Shown in pieces: positions 7,979-16,394 of a DNA stretch of 36,257 bases (within the stretch, counting starts at the first letter, position 1; each line of letters starts with the position of its first letter). A program made the translations under genes and the position numbers. The DNA is from JAASSS01 sp021767745 (GTDB lineage: Bacteria; Pseudomonadota; Gammaproteobacteria; UBA5335): positions 1 through 36,257 of the forward strand of contig JAXHVN010000026.1 in the NCBI GenBank assembly GCA_034189165.1, read 5' to 3'. Below the pieces are notes generated by a model that was not told the origin of the DNA, did no database searches, and saw only the letters and a list, made by a program, of their open reading frames with translations.

Positions 7979-9283
7979 TCAGGCGTCGTCCAGGGCAGGC
8001 ACGCGGAGGCCGGCGGGCGGGAAGATGGCACTGAAGCGACTGCCCTTGCCGGGCGTGCTCTCGATCCGCAACTCGCCATGGTGGCGCTGCAGGGCGTGCT
8101 TGACGATCGCCAGACCGAGCCCGGTGCCGCCCTCCGGCCGGGCACGTCCGGCATCCACACGGTAGAAGCGTTCGGTCAGGCGGGGCAGATGCTCCGGCGC
8201 GATGCCGGGGCCGGTATCGCTTACGGCCAGCTCCGCCCCCTCCGGCACGCGCTGCCAGACGATGCGCACGCAGCCGTCGGCAGCCGTGTACTTGACCGCA
8301 TTGTTGATGAGATTCGCCGCCACGCTGTGCAGGTCGCTCGGGATGCCGCGCAGCCACAGGGCGTCATCGACCTCCAGCACGATCTGCAGCGGATGATCGG
8401 CCAGTCGCTCCGCCTGTGCCTGCAGCCGCCGCAGCAGCGCCGGCACGTCGACCGGCTCGAACTGGCCGGGATCGGCCTGCTCATCGAGGCGCGAGAGTGT
8501 CAGCAGCTGGTCGACCAGCGTCGCCATGCGCGCCGATTGTTCGTGCATCGCCTGCAGCGGACCGCGCAGCGGATCATCGCGCTCGGTGGCATCGGCCAGC
8601 AGCCCTTCCAGATAGCCGCCGAACACGGTCAGCGGCGTGCGCAGCTCGTGCGAGGCATTGGCGACGAAATCCCGCCGCACCCGATCCAGGCGATGCAACT
8701 CGGTCACGTCGCGCGCGATCAGCAGGCGCTGGTCCTGGCCGTAGGGCACCAGCTGCAGCGAGAGCATCAGCCCGTTGCGATGCGGCGCCTCGATCGTGAT
8801 CGCCGCCTCATAATCGCCGGCCTGCACGTAGTCGACGACGGCCGGCACCCGCAGCAGGTGCAGCAGGTGCTGGCCGACGTCGGCCGCCGGGCGCAGTGCG
8901 AGCAGACGCTCGGCGGCCGCATTGAACCAGATGATGCGCAGCTCGCGCGACAACACCACGGTGCCGTCGGGCATGGCGGCGGTGGACTGCTGGAACTCCC
9001 GGATCAGGGCGCTCAACCGGCGTTTGCGCTTGCGGCTGCGGCGCTGCACGCGCCGGTAGCGACGCACGATCTCGCCCCAGATGCCGCCGGCCGGCGGCGT
9101 GCCGGCGCCGGTGCGTAGATGACGCTCGAGCCGGTGGAGCTGGATCAGCTGGAAGGCGCTATAGCCGGCCAGGGCGCCGGCGAGCACCAGCGCCGGGCGG
9201 TCGATCAGCAGGCCGAACAGGCTGGCAGCGACGAGGAGCAGCGCCAGGCGCAGCAGGATGCCCGGCCAGGGCGAGGCCGGCAT
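7979..9283 (-). CDS. phoR: PhoR, phosphate-regulon sensor histidine kinase
   Basis: 434 aa inner-membrane kinase, cognate of PhoB. Two short hydrophobic segments (about 8-26 and 29-45) have almost no periplasmic loop, as is usual for PhoR. A basic linker follows, then a PAS domain (about 95-195), HisKA with SHELRTPLT (His212) and an HATPase_c with LINNAVKY, SDTGPGIA and GGTGLGLAIVKH. All kinase boxes look intact. Its ATG overlaps the phoB stop by one base (TGATG), so the two are co-translated. The gene ends only 15 bases before the porin's Pho box array, so read-through into the porin is also possible. Confidence 0.95.
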   Translation of the reverse strand: MPASPWPGILLRLALLLVAASLFGLLIDRPALVLAGALAGYSAFQLIQLHRLERHLRTGAGTPPAGGIWGEIVRRYRRVQRRSRKRKRRLSALIREFQQSTAAMPDGTVVLSRELRIIWFNAAAERLLALRPAADVGQHLLHLLRVPAVVDYVQAGDYEAAITIEAPHRNGLMLSLQLVPYGQDQRLLIARDVTELHRLDRVRRDFVANASHELRTPLTVFGGYLEGLLADATERDDPLRGPLQAMHEQSARMATLVDQLLTLSRLDEQADPGQFEPVDVPALLRRLQAQAERLADHPLQIVLEVDDALWLRGIPSDLHSVAANLINNAVKYTAADGCVRIVWQRVPEGAELAVSDTGPGIAPEHLPRLTERFYRVDAGRARPEGGTGLGLAIVKHALQRHHGELRIESTPGKGSRFSAIFPPAGLRVPALDDA

Positions 9284-9975
9284 CAGGGACGGGCGGAGAA
9301 CCGATAACCCGAGCCTCGCACCGTCTGCACCATCTGCGCGGCTTCGTGCCGCTCCAGTGCCTTGCGCAGGCGGCGGATGTGAACGTCCACGGTACGCTCT
9401 TCCACGTACACGCTCGGCCCCCAGACGCGGTCGAGCAGCTGGCTGCGACTGTAGACGCGTTCCGGATGTGCCATGAAGAAGTGCAGCAGGCGGAACTCGG
9501 TCGGTCCGACCTCGACCGTCTGCTCGCCGGCACTGACCCGGTGCGAGCCCAGATCGAGCCGCAGCCCGCCGAGTTCGAGCACGTCACCCGGCGCGCTGGC
9601 GCCCGCCCGGCGCAGCACGGCCTCGATCCGGGCGATCAGCTCGCGCGGCGAGAACGGCTTGGTGACGTAGTCGTCGGCGCCGACGTTCAGGCCGCGCACC
9701 ATGTCCTCTTCCTCGCCGCGGGCGGTGAGCATGATGATCGGCAGATCCTGGCCATAGGATTCACGCCGCAGTGCCCGGGCGAATTCCAGCCCGCTCATGC
9801 CTGGCAGCATCCAGTCCAGCAACAGCAGGTCCGGCCGCACGTCGGCGATCTCCCCGCGGGCCGCAACCGTGTCGGCCGCCTGCCGCACCTGATAGCCCTC
9901 CCGCTCGAGATTGAACGCGACCATCTGCCGCACGGCCTGCTCGTCATCGACCACAAGCACGGTCTTGCCAGTCAT
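9283..9975 (-). CDS. phoB: PhoB, phosphate-regulon response regulator
   Basis: 230 aa OmpR-type regulator. The receiver domain has the acidic pair D10-D11, phospho-acceptor D54 (LLLLDWMLPG), T84 and K106. The C-terminal winged helix (about 130-230) carries the RTVDVHIRRLRKAL recognition helix and ends in GSGYRFS. PhoB activates promoters by replacing a -35 contact. The start ATG has AGGAG spaced seven bases away. A Pho box with an aligned -10 lies 30-63 bp upstream, so the operon is probably autoregulated. Confidence 0.97.
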   Translation of the reverse strand: MTGKTVLVVDDEQAVRQMVAFNLEREGYQVRQAADTVAARGEIADVRPDLLLLDWMLPGMSGLEFARALRRESYGQDLPIIMLTARGEEEDMVRGLNVGADDYVTKPFSPRELIARIEAVLRRAGASAPGDVLELGGLRLDLGSHRVSAGEQTVEVGPTEFRLLHFFMAHPERVYSRSQLLDRVWGPSVYVEERTVDVHIRRLRKALERHEAAQMVQTVRGSGYRFSARP

Positions 9976-10004
9976 CCACTTTCTCCTCTGCGCGGCCGCG
10001 CCGG

Positions 10005-10038
10005 ATTACAGCAGGCGAATATGACACACCGGTGACCG
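10005..10038 (-). promoter_or_regulatory. phoB: PhoB-dependent promoter of phoBR (Pho box plus -10)
   Basis: Minus-strand CGGTCACCGGTGTGTCAT (10038-10021) holds two half-sites, GGTCA and TGTCA, spaced 11 bp apart as in the E. coli Pho box. A 10-bp spacer then leads to TGTAAT (10010-10005), a good -10 hexamer. There is no -35 hexamer, as expected for a PhoB class II promoter. Transcription would start near 9998, giving a short leader before phoB. Confidence 0.85.
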
Positions 10039-10146
10039 CGCCCCAACGCGCCGCTGGACGCTCCGGCCGCGATCTTCGATACTGCCGCGGCGCCGGCAAG
10101 GGAGGTCGCGCAGGAGCCACGCAAGGATCGTATCAAGGAGCTTGTG

Positions 10147-11466
10147 ATGGCAATCGCCCCGCCTGAACCGCAACGCGCCGGCATGCGGCAGGCCCTGCGT
10201 GTCCCGCTGCTGTTCGCCGGCATCGGGCTGGTCTGGGTCGCGGTATCCGATCAATTGCTCGCCATCGCCTTCGATCGCCCGGGCAGCCACACCCTCGCCC
10301 AGACATTCAAGGACTGGCTGTTCGTGCTGGCCACGGCCGTGCTGCTCGGCGCCCTGCATGCCCGGGCTCAGGCCCGCCAACGGGCCCAGCGGGAACAGCT
10401 CGCCGCGCTGGCTGCCAGTGTCAGCGACGGGCTGCTGCTGATCGATGGCGACCGCGTGCTCTGCGGCAACGACATGGCGGGCAGCCTGCTCGGCCTGATC
10501 TCCTCGCCAACCGGTCAGCTGCTGCAGGGACTGCTGGCGCCTGGCGAACATGATCGCCTGCGCGACCTGCTGCGCCGGACCAACGGCGAGGGCGTCGGCA
10601 CCACCGTGTTGCATCGCGCCGAGCCGGACGGCTGGCTGCGGGTACACGCGCAGCGCTGGCCACACCGGCGCGGCTGCCACCTGCTCACGCTCCAGCCCAT
10701 CGAGGAACTCGCGCCGCTGGCGGCGGCAGCGGAGCTGACGGAGGATCTGCCGCTGCCGTGGATCGCCTGCGACGGCCAGGGTTCGCTCTGCCTGGCCAAT
10801 GCCGCTGCCCGTGCGCTCTGGCAACTGCCGGGCGAGGCACTGCCGAGCGATGCCGAAGCCATCCGCCTGCCGCTGCGCCTGCAGGATGGCAGCCGCACCA
10901 CGTGCTGTGTGCTGCTGGCTGCCGCGGCTGCCGGCGAGCCCGTGCCGGGCCCACTGCGGGTGGAGGCCCCGGACGGAGGCTGGTGGCACGCGCTGTGCTG
11001 TCGCCGGCCCGCCGGCGGCGCCCTGCTCGTGCTGCTGCCGGACGGTGCCGGTGGCGTGCCCGGCACGGAGTCAACCGATCCGCTCGACGTGCTGGACGAG
11101 GTGCGCGCCACGCTCGGCGACGACGCCGGCGGCCAGCGCCTGCGCATCCTGCTGGACGGGCCGCTGCCGCGGCTCGGCCAGCGGCGGGCGCTGGTGCGCG
11201 ATGCGCTGGCGGACCTCCTGCGCGCGAGCCTTGCCGGCCGCCCGCAGGGCGATATGCACGAGTTGCATCTGCGTGCCGAGCCCACCGAATCGGGCTGGGT
11301 ACGCATCGGCGTGCACTGTCGTCGACAGCAGGAACCCGAGGCGGACCCCATCGCTGCCCCAGCTGCGCCAGCAGCGAATGCCATCCTGGTGGCGGGTATA
11401 CAGCATGAGGCGGATCTCTACCTACTGCTGCCAGGGGCGGCCAGGGCGTCTGGCGCAGGTCTCTAG
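10147..11466 (+). CDS. Membrane-anchored PAS protein with degenerate histidine-kinase core
   Basis: 439 aa, no family name I can give with certainty. Two membrane helices (about 19-40 and 56-72), with the pattern LVWVAVSDQLL ... FKDWLFVLATAVLL, resemble an N-terminal module seen before PAS-GGDEF-EAL proteins. A PAS-like domain follows (about 85-180) and a second, more divergent one (about 200-300). Near 325-385, LDGPLPRLGQRRALVRDALADLL lines up in pattern with the start of an HATPase N-box, but the conserved Asn, the H-box His and the G-boxes are missing. It is likely a non-catalytic sensor. The ATG with AAGGAG six bases before it is preferred to the GTG one codon earlier. It is divergent from phoB and 93 bp upstream of a cyclic-di-GMP enzyme, its probable partner. 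Confidence 0.75.
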   Translation: MAIAPPEPQRAGMRQALRVPLLFAGIGLVWVAVSDQLLAIAFDRPGSHTLAQTFKDWLFVLATAVLLGALHARAQARQRAQREQLAALAASVSDGLLLIDGDRVLCGNDMAGSLLGLISSPTGQLLQGLLAPGEHDRLRDLLRRTNGEGVGTTVLHRAEPDGWLRVHAQRWPHRRGCHLLTLQPIEELAPLAAAAELTEDLPLPWIACDGQGSLCLANAAARALWQLPGEALPSDAEAIRLPLRLQDGSRTTCCVLLAAAAAGEPVPGPLRVEAPDGGWWHALCCRRPAGGALLVLLPDGAGGVPGTESTDPLDVLDEVRATLGDDAGGQRLRILLDGPLPRLGQRRALVRDALADLLRASLAGRPQGDMHELHLRAEPTESGWVRIGVHCRRQQEPEADPIAAPAAPAANAILVAGIQHEADLYLLLPGAARASGAGL

Positions 11467-11559
11467 GCACGGCGTCGGCAGCCATCTGCGCTGTGATGCC
11501 GCCCGGCGATGCGCTTGGACTATGATCGTCGATGTGACGCACCCTAAGCTCAACAACTC

Positions 11560-13617
11560 ATGACGCAGGCGGCCACGGACGGTGCCATCACGCAGGACTG
11601 TCTGCTGCTGCTGGACACCCGGCCGGCCGGAACGGAGCTGGCGGCACGGATCGCGGCTCGCACCGGCCTGCAGGTGGATCGACTCGGCACCGTGCCGCCG
11701 CCCGCCGCATTGGCCGAGTGTCGGGCCCTGTTGATCCACCAGAGCCTGCTGGAGGACTGGGTCGCGCTGGATCTCGATGCGCTCAAGCGCCAGCTGCCCG
11801 TGCTGGCCGTCGGTCTCGACGCCTTCGCCCTGGAGGCGCTGGTACAGCACCGCACCCTCGACGGCTATCTGCTGGAAGGCCAGCTGGATGACCTGGACGA
11901 ACAGCTGGCCAGAGCCAGCAGTCGCTTTCATCGCCGCCACAGCATCGCCAGCACCAAGGGCGAGCTGCAGGAACTGTTCGAGCTGACCGACGAGTTGCTC
12001 TCGATCCTGGACTTTCGCACCGGCTGCTTCGTTCGCGTCAATCCGGCCTGGCGGCAGACGCTGGGCTGGAGCGAGGCGGAGATGCTCGGCAAGCCGGCGC
12101 TGGAGTTCATCCACCCCGAGGATCGCGCCGCAAGTGCGGTGGCAACCCGGGCGGTCTGGGAGGCGGGGCGGCAGCAGGCGCCGCTGGAGAATCGCTACCT
12201 GCACCGGGACGGCAGCTATCGCTGGCTGAGCTGGAGCGTCACGGTCGACCGCGACCACCGCATCTATGGGGCGGCGCGCGATGTCACCGAGCAGCACAAC
12301 CTGCGCACCCAGCTGACGAACCTGAATCAGCGCGACCCGCTCACCGGCCTGCCGAACAACGCCCTGCTGGTGGAGCGGCTGGAGACGGCGCTGCACTACG
12401 CGCGCCGGTACGGCGAGCAGCTGGTGCTGGCGCTGGTGGATGTCGATCGCTTCAAGTGGGTAAACGACAGCTTCGGCTACGACGCGGGCGACCGGTTGCT
12501 GGGCGAACTGGCCCTGCGCCTGCAGGGGCTGCTGCAGGAAGGCGATGTTCTCGCCCGGCGCGGTGGCGACGAGTTCTGGTTGCTGGCGAGCAATACCCAT
12601 ACGGTGGCCGCCCTGCTCGACGAGCTGTCCCCGCTGCGCCAGGCGCTCGCCGCCCCCTTCGCTGCCGACGGCCAGGAAATACGGCTGACGGCGAGCAGCG
12701 GCATCGCCGTCGGGCCCGAACATGGCGCCGACGCCGGTGCGCTGATGCATGCCGCGGAGACGGCGATGTACGAGGCCAAGGCCGCCGGCCGCGATCATCT
12801 CGTACGCTACCGGCCCTCGCAGGCCCGGGCCGAACAGCGCCTGCATCTGGACGCCCGCCTGCGTCGCGCGCTGGAGCAGGACCGGCTGCGCCTGCATTAC
12901 CAGCCGCAGCTGCGGCTCGACGACGGCGCGATCATCGCCGTGGAAGCGCTGCTGCGCTGGCACGATGACACGCTGGGCTGGGTGCCGCCGGGGCGGTTCA
13001 TCCCGATCGCCGAACAGAGCGGGCTGATCGACGCGATCGGCCAGTGGGTGCTGGAACGCGCATGCCAGCAGCTGGCCTGCTGGCGGGAGCGGCAACTCTA
13101 TTCCGGGCCGGTGGCCGTGAACATCTCGGCCATCCAGTTCCACCGGCGGGACATCAGCAATACCGTCATCGAGGCGCTCGAACGCCACCAGTTGCCGCCA
13201 GAGGCGCTGGAATGCGAGCTGACCGAGTCCGCCCTGCTGAGCGATCAGCCGGCGGTACTGCACATGATCGCGCGACTGCGCCAGCACGGCACGCCGATCG
13301 CGATCGACGACTTCGGCACCGGCTACTCGAGTCTCGGCTATCTGCGCCGCCTGCCGGCGGACAAGCTCAAGATCGACGCCAGCTTCCTGCGCGACGTGCC
13401 GGGCAGCCGGCGCGACTGCGCCATCCTGCGCAACATCATCCGGCTGGCGCACGATCTGTCGATGACCCCGCTGGCCGAGGGCATCGAGACCACGCTGCAG
13501 CGTGAATTCCTGCAGGACGAAGGCTGCACACTGGGGCAGGGTTTCGCCCTCGCCCATCCGGTGGCGGCCGAGACGCTCGAGCGCAACTGGCTCACGGGCG
13601 GGCCGTCAACCGACTGA
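11560..13617 (+). CDS. PAS-GGDEF-EAL cyclic-di-GMP synthase/phosphodiesterase with N-terminal pseudo-receiver
   Basis: 685 aa, no membrane segment. Residues 1-125 have the strand pattern of a receiver domain (CLLLLDT, ALLIHQ, LPVLAVG, LDGYLL) without a clear phospho-acceptor. A PAS domain spans about 135-245 (VNPAWRQTLGWSEAEMLG). GGDEF is intact at 335-339 (RRGGDEFW), but the inhibitory RxxD site reads QEGD. The EAL domain has E462-A-L, N521, E553, DDFGTGYSS (D583, D584), K605, E640 and Q660, so hydrolysis is plausible. It could make or degrade cyclic-di-GMP; the net direction cannot be read. TATGAT at 11520-11525 may be its own -10. The SD is weak. It converges on pepN with a gap of only six bases. 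Confidence 0.9.
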   Translation: MTQAATDGAITQDCLLLLDTRPAGTELAARIAARTGLQVDRLGTVPPPAALAECRALLIHQSLLEDWVALDLDALKRQLPVLAVGLDAFALEALVQHRTLDGYLLEGQLDDLDEQLARASSRFHRRHSIASTKGELQELFELTDELLSILDFRTGCFVRVNPAWRQTLGWSEAEMLGKPALEFIHPEDRAASAVATRAVWEAGRQQAPLENRYLHRDGSYRWLSWSVTVDRDHRIYGAARDVTEQHNLRTQLTNLNQRDPLTGLPNNALLVERLETALHYARRYGEQLVLALVDVDRFKWVNDSFGYDAGDRLLGELALRLQGLLQEGDVLARRGGDEFWLLASNTHTVAALLDELSPLRQALAAPFAADGQEIRLTASSGIAVGPEHGADAGALMHAAETAMYEAKAAGRDHLVRYRPSQARAEQRLHLDARLRRALEQDRLRLHYQPQLRLDDGAIIAVEALLRWHDDTLGWVPPGRFIPIAEQSGLIDAIGQWVLERACQQLACWRERQLYSGPVAVNISAIQFHRRDISNTVIEALERHQLPPEALECELTESALLSDQPAVLHMIARLRQHGTPIAIDDFGTGYSSLGYLRRLPADKLKIDASFLRDVPGSRRDCAILRNIIRLAHDLSMTPLAEGIETTLQREFLQDEGCTLGQGFALAHPVAAETLERNWLTGGPSTD

Positions 13618-13623
13618 CCCGGC

Positions 13624-16224
13624 TCAGTCCGCCGCCAGCGCCAGGCCCACGACCTCCTGCACGTCGATCGGCAGCGAGGCCGCCGCCAGCCGCTCCAGCT
13701 CGGCGCGCATCTGCCCGCCCTGCGGCGGACCATAGCGGCGCCAGCGCGTCAGCGGCGTGCACAGGCGCGCCGCCAACTGCGGGTTATGCGGCGCGATCTG
13801 CGCGATCTGCTCGCCCAGCAATGCATAGCCGGCGCCATCGGCGGCATGGAAGGCCAGCGGATTGGCGGCCAGCCCGCCGAGCAGGGCCCGCACGCGATTC
13901 GGCTGCAGGGGATCGTAGGCCGGGTGCGACAACAGTCGCCGTGCCGCCGCCAGGCCCGCCGCGCCAGCGCCGCTCTGCACGCGCAGCCACTTGTTGACCA
14001 GCAGCGGTTCCTCCCGATGCGCGGCATAGAAGGCATCGAGCGCCTGCTCGGCCGGTGCGCCGCCGAGTTCGGCGAGCCGGGTCAGCGCGCTCAGCCGTTC
14101 GGTCATGTTCCCGGTGCGGGCAAGGCTCGCCTGGCAGTACGCCAGCACCCCCGCGCGCTCGGCCGGCACCGCGGCGAGCAGCCACAGCGCCACGCCCTGC
14201 AGCGCACGCACGCCCGCGCCGTCCGCCGGTGCCTCGAGGCGCCGCCACCACCGGGGCGCCAGCGCGGCGCCCAGTTCGGCGCGCAGCGCCTCGCGCGCCT
14301 CGGCCAGTGCCAGCGGCGCCACCCCCTCGCCGCGGTCGGCCAGTTCATCGAAGGTCGGCGGCGTGAACAGGCAGGCGAGCAGCGCCGGATCCAGCGAGTC
14401 CTCCGCCACCAGCGCCGTAAGCGCAGCGCGCGCGGCAGGCGCAAGCGCCGGCTCGCCCGGCCTGGCCAGCGCCGCGTCGATGGCGCCGGCGAACATGCGC
14501 TGGGTGCAGTCCCAGCGGACGTAGGGATCATCGTCGACGGCGATCAGCCGCAGTCGTTCGGCGGCCGTCAGATCCTCCTGCAGGCGCACCGGCGCGGAAC
14601 AACCGCGCAGCAGCGAGGGCACCGTGCCGGCCGGCACCTCCTGCAGCACGATCCGGTCCGCCGCCGCGGCCAGCTCCAGCACGCGCTCGCCCGTCTCGCC
14701 GGCCTCCTCGCCGGCCAGGCGCACCGGCACGGGCTGGCCGTCCGGCCCCCACAGCCGCAGCGCGAGCGGGATCGGCACCGGCTGCTTGTCCGCCTGCCCG
14801 GGCGTGGGCGGCGTGTACTGGCGATAATGCAGTGTGAGCGTGCCCCGGGCGGCGTCGACCTCACGCTCGATCGCCAGCTGCGGTGTGCCGGCCTGCGTGT
14901 ACCAGCGCCGGAACTGCGCCAGCGAACGGCCGCTGGCCTCGGCGTGGGCGTTCAGGAATTCATCGATCGTCACCGCCTGGCCGTCATGACGTTCGAAGTA
15001 GCGGTCCATGCCCGCACGCCAGGCCGGACCGGTCAGGCGGTGCAGCATCCGTACCACCTCGGCGCCCTTCTCGTAGACCGTCACGGTGTAGAAGTTGTTG
15101 ATCTCAAGGTAGCTCTGCGGCTGTACCGGGTGCGCCATCGGCGAGGCGTCCTCCGGGAACTGCAGCGCCCGCAGGCGCTGTACCTGGCGAATGCGCTCGA
15201 CGCCGGGCGAATGCTGATCGGCCGAGAAGCATTGGTCGCGAAAAACCGTCAGCCCCTCCTTCAGCGACAACTGGAACCAGTCGCGACAGGTGATCCGGTT
15301 GCCGGTCCAGTTGTGAAAGTATTCGTGCGCCACCACCGATTCGATGCCGTGGTAGTCCTCGTCGGTGGCGGTCTCCGGGCTGGCAAGGACGTACTGCGCG
15401 TTGAACAGGTTCAGGCCCTTGTTCTCCATCGCCCCCATGTTGAAGTCGTGCACGGCGACGATCATGTAAGTGCCGACGTCACACTCGCGGCCGTAGACCG
15501 CCTCGTCCCACGCCATCGCCCGCTGCAGGCTGGCGAGCGCATGATCGCACCGCGCCGCATCGCCCTCACGCACGTACACGCGCAGGTCGATCTGCCGCCC
15601 GCTGGCCGTGGTGTGTGTGCCGGACACGCAGGTGAGCGCACCGGCGACCAGCGCAAACAGATAGCTCGGCTTCGGGAACGGATCCTCCCAGCGCACCCAG
15701 TGCCGCGCCGGCGCATCCGGGCAAGGGCCGCTGGCGACCGGATTGCCGTTGGCAAGCAGCACCGGGTAGCGCTGCGCCTCGGCCTCCACCGTGGTCGTGA
15801 AGCGCGCCAGGACGTCGGGGCGGTCCGGGTAGAAGGTGATGCGCCGAAAGCCCTCGGCCTCGCACTGGGTGAAGAAGTCCCCGCCCGAGACGTACAGCCC
15901 CTCCAGCCGGGTGTTTGTGTGCGGCTGGATGCGCACGCGGGTGGACAGGCGTGCCCGAGCCGGCACGTCGAAGACCGTCAGCCCCTGCTCGTCCTGCCGG
16001 TACCGCGCCGGCGCCAGCGGCGCATCGTCGAGGGCGATGGCCAGCAGTTCGAGTGCTTCGCCGTCCAGCCGCAGCGGCACGTCCACGTCAGCCAGCCGCC
16101 GGAGCGAGAGCTCGGCATTCACCTCGGCGCAGTCGTCGTACAGGGCGACGTGCAACGCCACCGTCTCCACCGTCCACTCCGGCGGACGGTAGTCATCCAG
16201 GCAGTGTCGCGTGGCTTCGGGCAT
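13624..16224 (-). CDS. pepN: Aminopeptidase N (M1 family)
   Basis: 866 aa, close to E. coli PepN (870). This cytoplasmic zinc exopeptidase removes N-terminal residues from peptides. It shows the substrate-anchoring GAMEN (264-268), zinc ligands in HEYFH (His300, His304) with Glu323 in LKEGL, and the transition-state Tyr in VYEKGAEVVRM (about 384). The C-terminal helical domain is complete and ends after VVGLALAAD. I chose ATG 16224 (MPEATRHCLDDYRPP), which fits the family's N-terminus. A GTG at 16263 would add 13 residues without an SD. The gene is divergent from the RND operon and convergent with the GGDEF-EAL gene. Confidence 0.95.
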   Translation of the reverse strand: MPEATRHCLDDYRPPEWTVETVALHVALYDDCAEVNAELSLRRLADVDVPLRLDGEALELLAIALDDAPLAPARYRQDEQGLTVFDVPARARLSTRVRIQPHTNTRLEGLYVSGGDFFTQCEAEGFRRITFYPDRPDVLARFTTTVEAEAQRYPVLLANGNPVASGPCPDAPARHWVRWEDPFPKPSYLFALVAGALTCVSGTHTTASGRQIDLRVYVREGDAARCDHALASLQRAMAWDEAVYGRECDVGTYMIVAVHDFNMGAMENKGLNLFNAQYVLASPETATDEDYHGIESVVAHEYFHNWTGNRITCRDWFQLSLKEGLTVFRDQCFSADQHSPGVERIRQVQRLRALQFPEDASPMAHPVQPQSYLEINNFYTVTVYEKGAEVVRMLHRLTGPAWRAGMDRYFERHDGQAVTIDEFLNAHAEASGRSLAQFRRWYTQAGTPQLAIEREVDAARGTLTLHYRQYTPPTPGQADKQPVPIPLALRLWGPDGQPVPVRLAGEEAGETGERVLELAAAADRIVLQEVPAGTVPSLLRGCSAPVRLQEDLTAAERLRLIAVDDDPYVRWDCTQRMFAGAIDAALARPGEPALAPAARAALTALVAEDSLDPALLACLFTPPTFDELADRGEGVAPLALAEAREALRAELGAALAPRWWRRLEAPADGAGVRALQGVALWLLAAVPAERAGVLAYCQASLARTGNMTERLSALTRLAELGGAPAEQALDAFYAAHREEPLLVNKWLRVQSGAGAAGLAAARRLLSHPAYDPLQPNRVRALLGGLAANPLAFHAADGAGYALLGEQIAQIAPHNPQLAARLCTPLTRWRRYGPPQGGQMRAELERLAAASLPIDVQEVVGLALAAD

Positions 16225-16316
16225 GGGGTGATCGCTCCAGATCCGCCGGTCGAGGCGGATCACTTGAACGGTGGAATAGCCTGCAAGTCAAGCGTTTCGC
16301 CGCGCTTTCGGGACGC

Positions 16317-16346
16317 TTGCTGAGCGGCGCAGGCTTCATGTATGGT
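16317..16346 (+). promoter_or_regulatory. Sigma-70-type promoter of the RND operon
   Basis: TTGCTG (16317-16322), an 18-bp spacer and TATGGT (16341-16346). Its expected start lies about 40 bp before the adaptor's ATG, inside the 170-bp pepN-adaptor divergent region. Confidence 0.55.
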
Positions 16347-16360
16347 CGCGATTCCTGCGA

Positions 16361-16376
16361 CTGACCGACCGCTCAG
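16361..16376. promoter_or_regulatory. Imperfect palindrome, possible TetR-family operator
   Basis: CTGACCGACCGCTCAG is 12/16 self-complementary (CTGA...TCAG arms) and begins 14 bases after the -10, where a repressor would block transcription. TetR-type regulators commonly control RND pumps. No regulator gene lies in the window, so the link is inference. Confidence 0.35.
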
Positions 16377-16394
16377 GGACGAGCTAATCACGTT

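Noticed and set aside
13618..13627. CCCGGCTCAG, identical to 10 bases of the tandem repeat at the window start
   Set aside because: A single 10-mer at the end of pepN in GC-rich DNA is expected by chance.
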